A DNA stretch of 24,372 nt from an uncultured Desulfuromonadales bacterium (GTDB taxonomy: Bacteria; Desulfobacterota; Desulfuromonadia; Desulfuromonadales; Geopsychrobacteraceae), in contig CAMYNC010000045.1 in the NCBI GenBank assembly GCA_947259685.1, forward strand, positions 1-24,372, written 5' to 3'. The notes under the pieces were generated by a model that saw nothing but the letters and a program-made list of their open reading frames with translations, made no database searches and was not told the origin of the DNA. Of this stretch, positions 1-7,017 are shown piece by piece. Numbering within the stretch: position 1 is the first letter of the stretch; every line of letters starts with the position of its first letter. Made by a program: the position numbers and the translations under genes.

Positions 1-1
1 C

Positions 2-1084
2 GGCGGCGACCCCGGCATCGGCAAATCGACCCTGCTGCTGCAGGCGGTCGACCGGTTAGCGAAAACCGGCAAAGCTCTGTATGTAACGGCTGAAGAGTCA
101 GTTCGCCAAGTCAAACTGCGCGGTGAGCGGCTCGGCGTTAATGCCGACAACCTGTATCTGCTGGCAGAAACCTCACTGGAACAGATCAAGCAACGAATCA
201 AAGATCTCCAGCCCGATTTCCTGGTGATCGACTCGATCCAGACGATTTTCACCAACAACCTGGAATCGGCCCCCGGCAGCGTAAGTCAGGTGCGTGAGTG
301 CGCCGGGCAGTTGATGATGCAAGCCAAAGGAGATGGGCTGCCGACCTTTATCGTCGGCCATGTCACCAAGGATGGCTCGATTGCCGGGCCGCGGGTGCTG
401 GAACATATGGTCGACACCGTCCTCTACTTTGAAGGCGACCCCGGCCATCCCTACCGGATTCTGCGCGCGGTAAAAAACCGCTTCGGTTCGACCAATGAAA
501 TCGGCGTTTTTGAAATGCAGGAGCAGGGCTTACGCGAAGTGAGCAATCCTTCGGAACTGTTTCTCGCTGAGCGTCCTACCCAAAGCGCCGGTAGCGCCGT
601 AGTTCCCTCTTTGGAAGGCAGTCGACCGATTTTGGTCGAGCTGCAGGCACTGGTTTCCAGCAGCTCCTTCGGGACCCCGCAACGCACCGCCATCGGCATC
701 GACCATAAGCGGATCGCCCTATTGATAGCGATTCTGGAAAAAAAGGTCGAGCTATCACTGGCCGGACAGGATATCTTCCTCAATGTTGCCGGAGGGGTGC
801 GATTAGATGAACCGGCGGTCGATCTGGGAGTGATCGTTGCATTAGCCTCCAGCCACCTGAACAAAGTTATTGACGAAAAAACCGTGATTTTCGGCGAAGT
901 CGGTCTGACTGGTGAAGTTCGCGCCGTTTCGCGGCCGGAACTGCGCGTCAAAGAAGCGGCCCGGCTCGGCTTTACCCACTGCGTGCTGCCGCAGGGCAAC
1001 CTGAAAAACCTTGAAGCTCCAAAATCACTAAAACTGATCGGCGTACGCCATGCCAGCGAAGCATTGGACGCCATATTCATCTAA
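2..1084 (+). CDS. radA: DNA repair protein RadA, 5'-truncated
   Basis: The reading frame is open from base 2, so the start lies outside the window; the upstream zinc finger is missing. RadA is a RecA-like ATPase that promotes branch migration and processing of recombination intermediates. The visible part opens with the Walker A motif GGDPGIGKS. A Walker B strand (FLVIDSIQT) follows, then the RadA-specific KNRFG motif near base 473. The C-terminal ~170 residues match the Lon-protease-like domain of the family (LNVAGGVRLDEPAVDLGV, then GEVGLTGEVRAVSRPELRVKE split around it). moaC begins 18 bases downstream on the same strand, so the two may be cotranscribed, although there is no functional link. 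Identification is secure; only the N-terminal part is absent. Confidence 0.96.
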   Translation, partial: GGDPGIGKSTLLLQAVDRLAKTGKALYVTAEESVRQVKLRGERLGVNADNLYLLAETSLEQIKQRIKDLQPDFLVIDSIQTIFTNNLESAPGSVSQVRECAGQLMMQAKGDGLPTFIVGHVTKDGSIAGPRVLEHMVDTVLYFEGDPGHPYRILRAVKNRFGSTNEIGVFEMQEQGLREVSNPSELFLAERPTQSAGSAVVPSLEGSRPILVELQALVSSSSFGTPQRTAIGIDHKRIALLIAILEKKVELSLAGQDIFLNVAGGVRLDEPAVDLGVIVALASSHLNKVIDEKTVIFGEVGLTGEVRAVSRPELRVKEAARLGFTHCVLPQGNLKNLEAPKSLKLIGVRHASEALDAIFI

Positions 1085-1102
1085 CAACGAAAGGGCTAGA
1101 TC

Positions 1103-1585
1103 ATGCCAGGCAGGCTGACTCATTTTGATAAAGAAGGCAAAGCGATCATGGTCGATGTCGGCGATAAACAGCCGACCAAACGGGAGGCGCTGGCAGCCGG
1201 GGAAATCCGCATGCGGCCGACCACCCTGCTACGGATCCTCGATCAGCAGGTGGAAAAGGGGGATGTCTTCGCCGTCGCCCGGCTGGCGGGAATCATGGGG
1301 GCCAAGCAGACTGCGAACCTGATTCCGCTCTGCCATCCCTTATCACTGAACTCGATCGAAGTCGATTTCAACTGCGACCCGCAGCAGGGCATCCTGCACA
1401 TCGGCGCCCTCGCCAAAGTGACCGCCAAGACCGGCGTGGAGATGGAAGCCTTGACGGCCGTTTCGATAACCGCGCTGACCATTTACGATATGTGTAAAGC
1501 GATCGATAAAGAGATGGTTATTGGCGAAATCCGCCTGCTGAAAAAAACCGGCGGCAAAAGCGGGACCTTTGCGCGCAAGGAATAG
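1103..1585 (+). CDS. moaC: Cyclic pyranopterin monophosphate synthase MoaC
   Basis: MoaC acts with MoaA in the first step of molybdenum cofactor synthesis, converting the MoaA product 3',8-cyclo-GTP into cyclic pyranopterin monophosphate in the cytoplasm. The protein is 160 residues, the usual length. It carries the family signatures KQTANLIPLCHPL (catalytic-site His within CHPL) and GVEMEALTAVSITALTIYDM, followed by CKAIDKEM with the conserved Asp and Lys of the active site. The N-terminal LTHFDKEGKAIMVDVGDK is also typical. A start at 1103 gives the full MoaC N-terminus. moaA lies about 20 kb away at the other end of the window, so the pathway genes are split. Confidence 0.97.
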   Translation: MPGRLTHFDKEGKAIMVDVGDKQPTKREALAAGEIRMRPTTLLRILDQQVEKGDVFAVARLAGIMGAKQTANLIPLCHPLSLNSIEVDFNCDPQQGILHIGALAKVTAKTGVEMEALTAVSITALTIYDMCKAIDKEMVIGEIRLLKKTGGKSGTFARKE

Positions 1586-1643
1586 TTGGCAAAGTTAACA
1601 CATTCTGATAATTTCGCTAAGGTGAACGAACACTAGGACCTCT

Positions 1644-2165
1644 ATGGATAAGACCAGCTTTACCATTCGAAAAAACTTTCTGCTGCCGCTCGGGCTGGTA
1701 GTCCTGCTGACCCTGGCACTCCTGATCAGCTGTGTCGCGTTAGGCCTGCCGCCGGCCAAAACCATTATCCTTGGGGCGTTCCTGCTCCCGGTGATCATCC
1801 TCTTTGCGGAAAGTAATCGCCGCAGGGTGACGATAGATGATCAGGGCGTGCAGATCGATAAACTGTTCCGCAGCAAACGGCTGCGCTACACTGAGCTGAC
1901 TTCTATCGACACCGTTCGGGTCCGCAAACGCGCCTTTGTCAGTTTGAGTAGCGAAGAGGATTTTGTCATCTTCTCAAACAGCTATGCCGATTTCGGTCGC
2001 CTGTTGAAATTGCTGCTGGAAAAAGCCCCCCAGCCGGTGATCAGCGAAGAGACCAGACAGCTGGCAGAGGATCCACCGGAAAAAAGTAGCGATATCTTCT
2101 CCGCCTGGCTGGCGGTCGGCATTTTGCTTTTAATCCTTTATGTGCAATTGAGGGGCGCATTTTGA
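1644..2165 (+). CDS. Small membrane protein with PH-like central region
   Basis: This 173-residue protein is not recognised as a named family. It has two hydrophobic segments at about residues 12-33 and 39-55, a soluble middle (about 60-130), and a third hydrophobic segment at about 152-169. The middle has short alternating beta strands (RVTIDDQGVQIDKLF, then RYTELTSIDTVRVRKRAFVSL) in the style of bacterial PH-like domains of membrane proteins. A weak AGGACC ribosome site precedes the ATG. It sits between moaC and the dksA-like gene without clear cotranscription. The function is unknown; membrane location is inferred from hydrophobicity only. Confidence 0.75.
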   Translation: MDKTSFTIRKNFLLPLGLVVLLTLALLISCVALGLPPAKTIILGAFLLPVIILFAESNRRRVTIDDQGVQIDKLFRSKRLRYTELTSIDTVRVRKRAFVSLSSEEDFVIFSNSYADFGRLLKLLLEKAPQPVISEETRQLAEDPPEKSSDIFSAWLAVGILLLILYVQLRGAF

Positions 2166-2228
2166 AGGGCTTTTGCGTTATGATAGGGTCCAAATTCCGT
2201 AGAACTCTGACTTTTCAAGGGTGATTTT

Positions 2229-2585
2229 ATGGACGACAGTGTCTTGGCTGAATTCAAAATATTGCTCCAGTCCCAGATGGACGCTCTGCTGCAGGATGCC
2301 GGTAAAACGGTTTCGGGAATGACCGAAGAAAAAACCAATTTTCCCGATCCGACCGACCGCGCCTCGCTGGAGTCGGACCGTAATTTCGAACTGCGCATCC
2401 GTGATCGCGAACGCAAACTGATTAATAAAATCCGCGAGGCGCTGGAGCGGATTGAAGATGGCAGCTTCGGCCTCTGTGAAAGCTGCGAAGAGCCAATCGG
2501 CGCCGAACGGCTGAGAGTCCGCCCGGTCACAACTCTTTGTATCGAATGTAAAACCGAGCAGGAGCGCCAGGAAAAGATCGGCTGA
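2229..2585 (+). CDS. dksA: DksA/TraR family zinc-finger transcription factor
   Basis: DksA-type proteins bind in the secondary channel of RNA polymerase and modulate transcription, often together with ppGpp. The 118-residue protein has a long helical N-terminal region with a DPTDRAS stretch (residues 40-46) resembling the acidic DxxDxA coiled-coil tip of DksA. A C-terminal four-cysteine zinc site follows at C83, C86, C104 and C107 (CESC...CIEC). This is slightly shorter than E. coli DksA (151) and typical of delta-proteobacterial homologues. The sequence AAGGG precedes the ATG, and a TATGAT-like -10 box lies about 45 bases upstream without a convincing -35. An intrinsic terminator follows at 2616-2652. 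Delta-proteobacteria often have several paralogues, so this need not be the principal DksA. Confidence 0.9.
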   Translation: MDDSVLAEFKILLQSQMDALLQDAGKTVSGMTEEKTNFPDPTDRASLESDRNFELRIRDRERKLINKIREALERIEDGSFGLCESCEEPIGAERLRVRPVTTLCIECKTEQERQEKIG

Positions 2586-2615
2586 TCGACCAGTCCCAAA
2601 CTGGTGTATGATTTA

Positions 2616-2652
2616 GAAGCATCTGCAGCAGTGCGCGGATGCTTCTGTTTTT
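2616..2652 (+). terminator. Intrinsic terminator after dksA-like gene
   Basis: GAAGCATC (2616-2623) and GATGCTTC (2638-2645) form a perfect 8-bp stem, followed by TGTTTTT. It ends the dksA-like transcript. It also overlaps the first possible in-frame ATG (2639) of the downstream kinase, which argues against that start. Confidence 0.75.
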
Positions 2653-2713
2653 GGCCCAGCAACAGCAGAGAGCGCAGCCTGATCATTTCTGCGAATACCG
2701 GCAGGATGCAGCT

Positions 2714-4651
2714 ATGGACACAACCGATCGTCGCCTCGCCCAACTCACCTTGCTGTCACAGTTGGGGCAATCCCTGAATGCGGCGTCCGACCTTGATTCT
2801 CTTTGCACCTCAGTCAGTCGGATCCTCCTTGAATACAGTGACGCCTGTGGCGTCATCATCCGTCCTCGTCTTTATGGCGATCCACCGCCAAAAGCCTGCT
2901 ACTGCAATATTGAATCAGCCGACCCGGCGCTGAAAATATACTTCCTACAACAGGAAAGTCAGCTCAGTGGTCAAGCCTTGCATCAGGGGCGCAGCCATCT
3001 GCATTTCCCCCTGTCGGCCAATCGCCACCATCAATTGCCGGCCTCGATTTTTTCCCTGCCACTGAAAGTTCATGACCGGATCTTCGGCACCTTAAGCCTG
3101 CTTGGCGGCTCCCCCATAGCGGATCAGCCGTTCACCCCGGAGCAGCAGGAACTGTTTCTCAATTGCGGCTTCCAGATTGCCCAAACCATCGAACAGCTGG
3201 TCACCATGGCCAGGCTGCGGCAGGTCTCAGCATCCGACTTTCGGCGCCTGCAGGATCTGTCTCTGCTCTACCGCATCACCCAGCTGCTGCACAGCACCCT
3301 GGAAACCAACGAACTCTTCCATCTAATCCTCTCACTGTTGGTGACCCCGGATGGTGGCGGTTTTCAGCGTGCCATGCTGTTTATGGTCAACAGGCGTGGC
3401 GGCACCCTCCAGGGAATCCTCGGGGTGACTCAGGAATCGGCCAGCTGGCTGCTACCCGATGGCCTGCCACCGGTCAACGCGCCGGCCTTTCCGATTCCCG
3501 AAGATGTCCAGATGGCCCAACGCAATGCGCCCTTTTCCCGCGAAGTCATGCAGCAGCGGCTGGTGATTGAAACCAGCGACAGCTGCCTGGCCAGGGTCGC
3601 CCGCGAACAGAAGGCCCGGCTGATCAGCCAGCATGCCCATGACGGCGCCTTGGAGGTTCACCCCTGCAAGCAACTGCACATGGGCGACCATGCCTGTGTG
3701 CCGCTGCTCAGTCGCGGCAAAACCCTCTGTGTACTGGCGGTTGATAACGCCGACAGTGTTGCCCCCATCGACAGCGATCGACTCAGGTTTCTGGAAATGT
3801 TCGCCGGCCAGGCTGGAATCGCCCTGGACAATGCCCAATTGCTGCAGCGGGTCGAATCGGCCCACAGCAACCTGCGCGAAGCCCAGGACCTGCTCTTGCA
3901 GAAAGAGAAACTGGCAACCGTCGGCGAGATGTCCGCGTCGATCGCTCACGAGCTGAAAAACCCGCTGGTGTCGGTCGGCGGTTTCGCTCGGCGCCTGACC
4001 CGCTCCCTTGAGCCGGACAGTTCAAGTCATAAATATGCCACCGTCATCCAGCAGGAAAGTGAACGGCTGGAAACCATGCTTGATGACATTCTCGCTTTTT
4101 CCAAACAGCGACTGCTCTGTATCCGTGGCTACCGGCTGGAAGCGGTCCTCGAAAGAGCTCTGTTTCTGGAGGGCGATATGCTGCAGCAGGCGGGGATTAA
4201 ACTACAGCTGGATCTGGCGGAAGAGCTGCCGTTGATGCAGGGGGATGCCGGACAGCTGGAGCAGGTGTTCATCAACCTGATCAGCAATGCCGGGCAAGCA
4301 ATGAAAACCGGAGGCGAATTACGGATCAGCAGTCAGTATTGCCTGCTGCGGGGAGAGCCGGCCATCCGGGTTGAAATCAGTGATACCGGCGGCGGAATTC
4401 CACCACGGCTGATGCGCAATATTTTCAACCCATTCTTCACCACCAAAGAAGATGGCACCGGGCTTGGCCTGCCGATCAGCCACCGCATCATTGAACACCA
4501 CCAGGGCGAGATTGAAGTCATCAACACGGATGCTGGTGCCTGTTTCAGCATCACCCTACCGGTCCAATTGCGCCGAATCAGTGCCGACCCCCTGGGCTTC
4601 AGACAGACCAGCGCTGCAACACCGGCGGACAATCAGCCAGCGGAGGACTAA
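2714..4651 (+). CDS. GAF-domain sensor histidine kinase, NtrB/HydH-like
   Basis: This is a 645-residue orphan sensor kinase with no response-regulator gene beside it. Two GAF-like regions are visible (about residues 20-165 and 190-390), separated by a helix. The dimerisation/phosphoacceptor domain follows with H412 in the H box (SIAHELKNP), then the N box (N525 in NLISNAGQAM), the G1 box (SDTGGGIP) and the G2 box (DGTGLGLP, from residue 580). No membrane segment is evident, so a cytoplasmic sensor is expected; the GAF ligand cannot be told. The ATG at 2714 was chosen because the upstream in-frame ATG at 2639 lies within the preceding terminator and would add 25 residues with no domain match. 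The kinase type (H box close to NtrB and HydH) usually pairs with NtrC-type regulators, and one lies at 9698. Confidence 0.9.
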   Translation: MDTTDRRLAQLTLLSQLGQSLNAASDLDSLCTSVSRILLEYSDACGVIIRPRLYGDPPPKACYCNIESADPALKIYFLQQESQLSGQALHQGRSHLHFPLSANRHHQLPASIFSLPLKVHDRIFGTLSLLGGSPIADQPFTPEQQELFLNCGFQIAQTIEQLVTMARLRQVSASDFRRLQDLSLLYRITQLLHSTLETNELFHLILSLLVTPDGGGFQRAMLFMVNRRGGTLQGILGVTQESASWLLPDGLPPVNAPAFPIPEDVQMAQRNAPFSREVMQQRLVIETSDSCLARVAREQKARLISQHAHDGALEVHPCKQLHMGDHACVPLLSRGKTLCVLAVDNADSVAPIDSDRLRFLEMFAGQAGIALDNAQLLQRVESAHSNLREAQDLLLQKEKLATVGEMSASIAHELKNPLVSVGGFARRLTRSLEPDSSSHKYATVIQQESERLETMLDDILAFSKQRLLCIRGYRLEAVLERALFLEGDMLQQAGIKLQLDLAEELPLMQGDAGQLEQVFINLISNAGQAMKTGGELRISSQYCLLRGEPAIRVEISDTGGGIPPRLMRNIFNPFFTTKEDGTGLGLPISHRIIEHHQGEIEVINTDAGACFSITLPVQLRRISADPLGFRQTSAATPADNQPAED

Positions 4652-4683
4652 AAAAGCGGTGGGCAGAAAACTCTGCACACCGC
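4650..4683 (-). terminator. Intrinsic terminator for the 4709-4930 gene
   Basis: Read on the minus strand, a GCGGTG...CACCGC stem with an inner GCAGA/TCTGC continuation is followed directly by six T residues (plus-strand A run 4650-4655). It lies just past the stop of the minus-strand small gene. On the plus strand there is no T run after the stem, so it would work poorly for the kinase gene. Confidence 0.7.
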
Positions 4684-4708
4684 CGGTACCGATGGCTCAA
4701 ATAAAACC

Positions 4709-4930
4709 CTAATTTTTTTTTGGCCAGGGGGCTCGCCGCTCCGGGCCAAGATAATCAACCTGCTGCTGATAGTTACGCAGCTGAGCACCGTCGGCGCTCA
4801 CCTCAATCCAGCCGTCCGACCGCTTAAACCTTTTGATTCGGCCCGTGGCAATCAACACATCCAAGACATCATTGCTGACCTCACTGACCGTGCCATCCTG
4901 ATAGACGACACTGATTAAAGCGGCACTCAA
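4709..4930 (-). CDS. Small GSU3473-like protein of unknown function
   Basis: This 73-residue soluble protein has an N-terminal beta-rich part (ISVVYQDGTVSEVSNDVLDVLIA), then GRIKRFKRSDGWIEV, and ends with a YLGPERRAPWPKKN tail. The pattern of a short strand, a VxxxxLDxLI helix, FxRSxGWxEV and a GPERR-type tail resembles small Geobacterales proteins annotated as the GSU3473 family; this is from memory, not a search. The start is TTG (4928-4930) with a good GAGGAG site six to seven bases upstream; the nearby upstream ATG is out of frame. It has its own terminator. The function is unknown. Confidence 0.7.
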   Translation of the reverse strand: MSAALISVVYQDGTVSEVSNDVLDVLIATGRIKRFKRSDGWIEVSADGAQLRNYQQQVDYLGPERRAPWPKKN

Positions 4931-5132
4931 GCTAACTCCTCATTGGAAAAGCGTTTTTTTACCAACCGAGCTAAAGACTACCGCAAAAAGTACCAGTTGT
5001 CAGCTCAAAACAGCCAACCCCACTCATGAGATAGCAAACCAACTAGAGATTCCCGATCAAATCACTTGCAGAACCGATACCAGGTTGTTGATTTCCTGCC
5101 CCAAAACAATTTTTCGAACCCGCTTTTTTCCC
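4931..5132. other. AT-rich intergenic stretch with no gene seen
   Basis: There is no ORF here with a ribosome site and no recognisable RNA fold. The left end holds the start region and AGGAG site of the minus-strand gene at 4930. The right end leads into the promoter at 5133. Short T runs at about 4956-4962 and 5109-5129 are not preceded by convincing stems. Confidence 0.5.
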
Positions 5133-5160
5133 TTGACTTAACAACCAAACAGAGTAAACT
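5133..5160 (+). promoter_or_regulatory. Sigma-70-like promoter of the small RNA candidate
   Basis: The -35 TTGACT (5133-5138) and -10 TAAACT (5155-5160) are separated by 16 bases. The expected start of transcription is about 5167, immediately before the two hairpins of the RNA candidate. Confidence 0.5.
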
Positions 5161-5166
5161 GAGAGC

Positions 5167-5232
5167 CAATCAGGTGATTCGTCATCTGAGAGCCCGGCGA
5201 TACCCCCCCTCCATCGCCGGGCTTTTATTTTA
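5167..5232 (+). ncRNA. Candidate small RNA with C-rich terminator loop
   Basis: A promoter-like sequence is followed by about 66 bases holding two hairpins and ending in a T-rich tract, with no ORF between. Hairpin 1 (5170-5189) pairs CAGGTGA with TCATCTG around a TTCG loop, with one G-U pair. Hairpin 2 is a perfect terminator stem GCCCGGCGA/TCGCCGGGC (5192-5200 with 5214-5222) followed by TTTTATTTTAT. Its 11-base loop is A, seven C, T, C, C. The loop contains CCTCC, complementary to Shine-Dalgarno GGAGG. The stem has no upstream protein gene to terminate on this strand, because the gene to the left runs the other way. This supports a free-standing RNA. Known C-rich-loop small RNAs act on ribosome sites; a role here is inference. 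Confidence 0.5.
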
Positions 5233-5288
5233 TCCAATTCCCGTTTTTCCAACCACCACCGCCCCAAACCATCCTCAGTGAGCAGCGC

Positions 5289-5316
5289 TTGCGGGTCGAT
5301 GCCTGCCCAGTATACT
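5289..5316 (+). promoter_or_regulatory. Sigma-70-like promoter of the ferritin-like gene
   Basis: A -35-like TTGCGG (5289-5294) and a -10 TATACT (5311-5316) are separated by 16 bases, about 54 bases before the ATG at 5370. The -10 is good and the -35 is weak. Confidence 0.4.
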
Positions 5317-5369
5317 ATTACAGTAGTTTCATCTATTTCCTCACAACCAACTTCACTTGAAGGGTCACG

Positions 5370-5825
5370 ATGAAAAAACACCTGAACAACTGTATCCAGA
5401 TCGAGGAAACCGTAGGAACAATCTACCGCAAAATGGCCAACTCACCGCGAATTACCGCCGTCGTCCGGCAAGGCTTACAAGAACTGGCCAGCGACGAAGA
5501 TGATCATGCCAACCAATTGCGTTTCGCGATGCGTTTCCCGGAAAATGCCCTTATCTCCAGCCCTCCAAAAGCAGATCAAAGAGCCCAGGACCTCCTTACA
5601 CAAACCGAACAGATTCTGACCAAAATTTCCCAAATTGAAGTCGATGACCAGCAGGCAATCAGCATCGGCGTTGAACTGGAAAAAAAATTCCGTCAGGTCC
5701 ACATCGCCAACTCTTTCGATTTTAAAGAGCAGCACCTAAAAGATATGTTCGCCGCTATGGCCCGAGCAGACGATGAACACTGTCAGCGCTTGCTCGACCT
5801 GCAGCAGCAGTTGATAAAAACCTGA
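5370..5825 (+). CDS. Ferritin-like diiron protein
   Basis: This 151-residue, all-helical protein looks like the four-helix bundle of the ferritin/rubrerythrin superfamily. The metal-binding pattern can be followed as E12/E13 in helix 1, E43-x-x-H46 in helix 2 (SDEDDHANQL), E102/E104 in helix 3 (VELEKKFRQVH) and D134-x-x-H137 in helix 4 (ADDEHCQRL). The last motif has Asp where rubrerythrins have Glu. There is no rubredoxin-type Cys4 domain. AAGGG sits upstream of the ATG. Likely roles are iron or peroxide handling, but the reaction cannot be read from sequence. It is followed by a long hairpin and converges on hypE. Confidence 0.75.
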   Translation: MKKHLNNCIQIEETVGTIYRKMANSPRITAVVRQGLQELASDEDDHANQLRFAMRFPENALISSPPKADQRAQDLLTQTEQILTKISQIEVDDQQAISIGVELEKKFRQVHIANSFDFKEQHLKDMFAAMARADDEHCQRLLDLQQQLIKT

Positions 5826-5830
5826 GCCAA

Positions 5831-5867
5831 CCAACAAGGCCACCGAAAATAACGGCGGCCTTGTTGG
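5831..5867. terminator. Long hairpin between converging genes
   Basis: CCAACAAGGCC (5831-5841) and GGCCTTGTTGG (5857-5867) form a perfect 11-bp stem, with further CCG/CGG pairing inside. No T run follows on either strand, so it is not a canonical intrinsic terminator. Its position between two converging genes suggests a transcription barrier or 3'-end stabiliser. Confidence 0.5.
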
Positions 5868-5885
5868 CTGGGAATACAGATCTTT

Positions 5886-6902
5886 TCAGCAGATTCTTGG
5901 CAGCTGCTCCCCAGCCAACATTTCGATGGCGCGCAGACCGCCGATAGCTGTTTGCATCATCACCCGACCGGCCGACTGAACGACCACATCACCGATAATC
6001 GCCGCTCCCTTGCCCTCGGGCTGCTGCTGCATCAGCGCCAAAGCAGCAGCGGCCCGTTCTGCGGCAACGATCAACAGCAGTTTGCCTTCGTTGGCGACAA
6101 ACAACGGGTCAAGTCCCAGGATGGCACAGGCTCCAGCGACCGGCTCACTTACTGGCAAGGCCGCTTCCTGAAGACAGATATCGACCTGTGATTGCAGGGC
6201 AATTTCTTTCAACGTGGTCGCCACCCCGCCACGGGTCGGATCCCGCAGCACGTGAACCCCAGCGCCCAGTTCGGTCAAAAGTTTTGCCACCAGATGGTTC
6301 AGCGCCATGCTGTCGCTAGCGATATCGCTCTGCAGGTCCAGCCCTTCACGGCTGGCCAGGACCGCCATGCCATGGTCGCCGATGCTGCCATTGATGATAA
6401 CCTTATCTCCCGGCTTCGCTGCGCTGCCACTGATCCGCAGGTCATGATCGAACACTCCGATCCCAGAGGTGTTGATAAAGATCTTATCGCCCTTGCCACG
6501 CGGCACGACCTTGGTGTCGCCAGTAACAATACTCACCGCCGCTTGATCAGCAGCAACCTTCATCGCTTCGAGCACCAGACGCAATTCGCTCAGCGGCAAC
6601 CCTTCCTCAAGGATCAGGCCGACACTGATCGCCAGCGGCCGGGCGCCGCTCATCGCCAGATCGTTGACCGTGCCGTTGATCGCCAGGTCGCCGATATTGC
6701 CACCGGGAAAGATGATCGGATCGACCACATAAGAATCGGTGGTAAAGGCCAACCGAGAACTCTCGATCCCCTCCAGTACCGCCGCATCGTTCTGATCGCT
6801 CTGCGCCACCTGCGAGAGGGTTGGGATAATCAGCTCGTCGAGCAGTTGGTGACTCAGCTTGCCGCCGCTGCCGTGACCGAGTAGGATGACATCGTTTTTC
6901 AC
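5886..6902 (-). CDS. hypE: Hydrogenase maturation protein HypE
   Basis: HypE takes a carbamoyl group from HypF onto its C-terminal cysteine and dehydrates it to a thiocyanate, the source of the CN ligands of the [NiFe] centre. The 338-residue protein starts with the glycine-rich VILLGHGSGGK motif of the PurM-like fold. It contains VTGDTKVVPRGKGD and DPTRGGVATTLKEIA, and ends in the diagnostic PRIC with the acceptor Cys as residue 338. The start is GTG (6900-6902) with AAGGGG about nine bases upstream. It is the last gene of hypABCDE and is separated from hypD by a 115-base gap holding a long inverted repeat. The partner hypF is not in the window. Confidence 0.97.
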   Translation of the reverse strand: MKNDVILLGHGSGGKLSHQLLDELIIPTLSQVAQSDQNDAAVLEGIESSRLAFTTDSYVVDPIIFPGGNIGDLAINGTVNDLAMSGARPLAISVGLILEEGLPLSELRLVLEAMKVAADQAAVSIVTGDTKVVPRGKGDKIFINTSGIGVFDHDLRISGSAAKPGDKVIINGSIGDHGMAVLASREGLDLQSDIASDSMALNHLVAKLLTELGAGVHVLRDPTRGGVATTLKEIALQSQVDICLQEAALPVSEPVAGACAILGLDPLFVANEGKLLLIVAAERAAAALALMQQQPEGKGAAIIGDVVVQSAGRVMMQTAIGGLRAIEMLAGEQLPRIC

Positions 6903-6926
6903 TTATAAAACCCCTTAAAAGCTTAA

Positions 6927-7005
6927 ACCGCAGAGAACGCTGAGGGCGCAGAGAAAATCTGTACAAGAGATTATAAAACTCTGCGCTCTCGGCGTTCTCT
7001 GCGGT
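6927..7005. repeat. Inverted repeat between hypD and hypE
   Basis: Two 27-base arms (6927-6953 and 6979-7005) match with two transitions, both able to form G-U pairs in the RNA of one strand, around a 25-base loop. The arm is built from CGCAGAG-type units. It resembles the ACCGCAGAG-type dispersed palindromes often seen between genes in Geobacter-like genomes (from memory). It lies inside the hyp operon, so it could lower or stabilise the hypE part of the message. Confidence 0.75.
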
Positions 7006-7017
7006 AAATTAAGATTT

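Noticed and set aside
2639..2713. Longer N-terminus for the GAF histidine kinase
   Set aside because: The ATG lies in the terminator stem of the preceding gene and the extra 25 residues match no domain.
5043..5381. 112-residue minus-strand ORF in the gap before the ferritin-like gene
   Set aside because: It runs across the small RNA hairpins, the promoter-like sequences and the start of the next gene, lacks a ribosome site, and shows no recognisable domain.
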